From Verrucomicrobiota bacterium (GTDB lineage Bacteria; Verrucomicrobiota; Verrucomicrobiia; Limisphaerales; J093), in assembly GCA_029556615.1 (NCBI GenBank), contig JAKQDD010000066.1, forward strand, positions 1 through 33,660: a stretch of 33,660 bases of DNA, read 5' to 3'. The translations under genes and the position numbers were made by a program. The notes beneath the pieces were generated by a model. It was not told where the DNA came from. It ran no database searches and saw nothing but the letters and a program-made list of their open reading frames with translations. Below are positions 31,815-33,660 of the stretch, piece by piece. Each line of letters begins with the position of its first letter. The first letter of the stretch is position 1.

Positions 31815-33356
31815 ATGAAAACTCGCATTTGCAGTTGGGATAGCTTGGTGGCATCAGCGCTCGGGTTCCTCGCCGCCACGGGGTTGGCTGCCAGTGACGG
31901 CGGCGCCGCGCTATTCAATGGGCGGGACCTCGAGGGATGGGACGGGGATCCGAAATTCTGGTCGGTGCGGGACGGCGCGATTACGGGCCGGACGACGCCT
32001 GACAACCCTGCCAAGGGCAACACGTTCCTCATTTGGCGGTTGGGATTGGTGGACGATTTCGAACTGCGATTCCTGTATCGGACCGAAGCGAACAACGATC
32101 AGGGCTTTGCCAACTCCGGGGTGCAGTATCGCAGCCGCGACTTCGGCCAATGGGGCGTCGGGGGGTACCAGGCGGACATCGAGCATGGTGACACGTATTC
32201 CGGGATCCTGTACGAGGAGCGGATGACGCGGGGCATCATGGCCGAGCGCGGCCAGAAAGTGGTCTGGGGCGCCGACGGCAAGAAGCAGGTCACGGGCAGT
32301 GTGGGCGATTCCAAGGAGATCCAGGCGGGGATCCGCAAGGGCGACTGGAACGAGTACGTGATCGTGGCCCGCGGCAACCACTTGGTGCACACGATCAACG
32401 GGCGGGTGACGGTGGACGTCACGGATGCCGACCCGGCCAAGCAGGTCCGGCAGGGGGTCCTGGCGCTCCAGTTGCACGCCGGGCCGCCGATGACGGTCCA
32501 GTTCAAGGACATTCGGCTGAAGCGGCTGAAGCTGGGCGACCGCAAGAAGATCGTCCTTACGGCGGGCGCCCGCAGCCACGGGGCGGGGGAACACGAGCAC
32601 AACGCCGGCATTCAACTGCTCGGCAAGTGCCTCGAGAATGTTCCGGGCGTGCTCCCGGTCTGCTATTTGAACGGTTGGCCCAAGGACCCGACGGCGTATG
32701 ACAATGCGGATGCGATCGTGATTTACAGCGATGGCGGCGGCGGGCATCCGTTCGTCCAGGGCGATCGCCTGCGGCTCCTCGATGAGAAGGTGAAGCAGGG
32801 AGCTGGGGTGGGCTGTCTGCATTACGCGGTCGAGGTGCCCAAGAACAACGGCGGCCCGGAGTTGCTGCGATGGATCGGCGGTTACTTCGAGACCGACTGG
32901 TCGGTGAACCCCCACTGGCACGCTGAGTTCAAGAACCTGCCTGACCATCCGGTGACCCGTGGGGTCAAGAGCTTCGGCATGCAGGATGAGTGGTACTACC
33001 ATATGCGGTTCGCCGACGGGATGAAGGGTGTCACGCCCATCCTGTCCGCCCTGCCGCCGGCCAGCACCTTGAACCGCCCGGACGGGCCCCACAGCGGCAA
33101 TCCCGATGTCCGCAAGGCCGTGCTCGAACGGAAGGAGAGCCAGCACTTGATGTGGGTGTACGAGCGGCCTGACGGCGGTCGTGGATTCGGGTTTACGGGC
33201 GGCCATCACCACCCCAGCTGGGGTCATGAGGACTTCCGGAAGGTCGTGCTCAATGCCATCGTCTGGATTGCCCACGTCGAGGTGCCGGCCGGCGGTGTGG
33301 CGTCGACCGTGTCCGAGGCCGACCTCAAGCAGAACCTCGATCCGAAAGGGCGCTAG
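31815..33356 (+). CDS. Exported DUF1080 - ThuA-like fusion protein
   Basis: 513 residues from ATG 31815; ATG 31800 adds five residues. A signal peptide (about 1-27, SLVASALGFLAATGLAAS) is followed by a DUF1080 domain (3-keto-disaccharide hydrolase/glucanase-like fold) at about 30-240: 'ALFNGRDLEGWDGDPKFWSV', 'ANSGVQYRSRDFG', 'GYQADIEHGD', 'WNEYVIVARGNHLVHTINGR', 'LALQLHAGPPMTVQFKDIRL'. A ThuA-like domain follows at about 245-490: 'KIVLTAGARSHGAGEHEHNA', 'DAIVIYSDGGGGHPF', 'GAGVGCLHYAVEVP', 'GYFETDWSVNPHW', 'GFGFTGGHHHPSW'. Both domain families are linked to extracytoplasmic sugar or glycoside breakdown, the second to trehalose use. The protein probably acts in the periplasm; its substrate is unknown. 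The stop TAG is the edge of dispersed repeat copy C. Confidence 0.88.
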   Translation: MKTRICSWDSLVASALGFLAATGLAASDGGAALFNGRDLEGWDGDPKFWSVRDGAITGRTTPDNPAKGNTFLIWRLGLVDDFELRFLYRTEANNDQGFANSGVQYRSRDFGQWGVGGYQADIEHGDTYSGILYEERMTRGIMAERGQKVVWGADGKKQVTGSVGDSKEIQAGIRKGDWNEYVIVARGNHLVHTINGRVTVDVTDADPAKQVRQGVLALQLHAGPPMTVQFKDIRLKRLKLGDRKKIVLTAGARSHGAGEHEHNAGIQLLGKCLENVPGVLPVCYLNGWPKDPTAYDNADAIVIYSDGGGGHPFVQGDRLRLLDEKVKQGAGVGCLHYAVEVPKNNGGPELLRWIGGYFETDWSVNPHWHAEFKNLPDHPVTRGVKSFGMQDEWYYHMRFADGMKGVTPILSALPPASTLNRPDGPHSGNPDVRKAVLERKESQHLMWVYERPDGGRGFGFTGGHHHPSWGHEDFRKVVLNAIVWIAHVEVPAGGVASTVSEADLKQNLDPKGR

Positions 33357-33532
33357 TGTGGCGCGCCTCAGACCCAGTGGAGTCCTCAGACTCATGAAGA
33401 CCCTGCTGTGCTTGCCCACCCTCGCTTCAGCGCCTCGCTAATGGAGAGCCCTCGACGGAAGGGGGAAAGGCCTGAAACAGCAGGGACCCAACTTGACCTG
33501 TTGACCGCATGTTTCACATGTCGAGGACTCTA
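33353..33532 (-). repeat. Dispersed intergenic repeat, copy C (inverted)
   Basis: Minus-strand copy of the repeat at 8798 and 19532. The conserved core reads AACTTGACCTGTTGACC on the plus strand (33490-33506). The outer inverted arm is TCGAGGACTCTA (33521-33532), the inner arm GAGAGCCCTCGA (33444-33455), and GCGCCTCGCTAATGG lies at 33430-33444. The opposite end, CTAGTGTGGCGCGCCTCAGA, begins at the stop codon of the DUF1080-ThuA gene. Confidence 0.75.
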
Positions 33533-33660
33533 GTGTGGTGTCCCTCAAATGGGTGGACATTCGTTGCGCCCAAAACGGCCTGGGACGAGGCGCGAGGAGG
33601 GAGTGTATCCCTGGCGATACTCGACCGACGGAGCAACGAAGCCCCAGGCCGTTTTCGGCG
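33530..33660. repeat. Hairpin-rich element abutting repeat copy C, cut by the window edge
   Basis: CTAGTGTGGTGTCCCTC at 33530 resembles the CTAGTGTGGCGCGCCTC end of copy C. AAAACGGCCTGGG (33572-33584) pairs perfectly with CCCAGGCCGTTTT (33643-33655). Inside lie GTATC...GATAC (33605-33620, small hairpin) and a repeated TTCGTTGC / GCAACGAA pair (33560-33567 and 33633-33640). No reading frame is evident. It may be the end of a mobile element or a structured RNA; the right boundary is outside the window. Confidence 0.5.

Noticed and set aside
1..33660. tRNA, rRNA, transposase, phage or toxin-antitoxin genes
   Set aside because: I looked through gaps and frames on both strands and found none that I could support.

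Overview
The window is a G+C-rich bacterial chromosome segment with short intergenic gaps and many ATGA/GTGA gene overlaps. It most likely comes from Verrucomicrobiota (a relative of the former subdivision 3), or less likely another Planctomycetes-Verrucomicrobia lineage. The evidence is a PVM-type bacterial microcompartment (BMC) operon, a DUF1080-ThuA fusion, a DUF1573/rhodanese/DoxX operon, and a giant SdrB-repeat protein with the 'DxDGD..NLLEFALGTDP ... FYRL' C-terminus common in verrucomicrobial exoproteins. The assignment is inference from gene content only.

Left part (1-8694): the 3' end of a very large secreted protein with two MBG-like domains, 16 tandem SdrB/Cna-B-like domains, an Ig domain and a C-terminal tail, followed by a translationally coupled DUF1573 - rhodanese - DoxX/MauE-like operon. 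Middle (9113-17376): housekeeping genes, namely a zinc-ribbon protein coupled to dapF, an APC amino-acid transporter, an exported TlpA-like thioredoxin with a long helical tail, glycogen phosphorylase and a class II DAHP synthase.

Regulatory part (17393-22083): a degenerate receiver-like protein diverges from an ECF sigma factor gene. The sigma gene is followed by a gene for a single-pass membrane protein. The same pair (sigma plus membrane protein) occurs again downstream in diverged form, separated by a dispersed repeat and an AT-rich leader.

Right part (22090-33356): a DeoR-family repressor diverges from an operon for a BMC: PduL, three BMC-H, acetate kinase, three BMC-P (EutN-like), CoA-acylating aldehyde dehydrogenase and a class II aldolase. 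It continues with an uncharacterised probable TIM-barrel protein, a ketose 3-epimerase with every catalytic residue in place, and an exported DUF1080-ThuA protein. The set fits aldolase cleavage of a deoxy-sugar phosphate (fuculose-1-P or rhamnulose-1-P type), with the lactaldehyde oxidised inside the shell through acyl-CoA and acyl-phosphate to an acid plus ATP. The last three genes may supply or process sugars for it.

The least explained structure is a dispersed ~175-180 bp non-coding repeat present three times (8798-8975, 19532-19705, and inverted at 33353-33532). It has 12-bp inverted repeats around a conserved core, and short palindromic fragments of the same family lie between genes of the BMC operon. 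Several copies begin exactly at a TAG stop codon. A different hairpin-rich element abuts the third copy at the right edge. I saw no tRNA, rRNA, CRISPR array or transposase gene.
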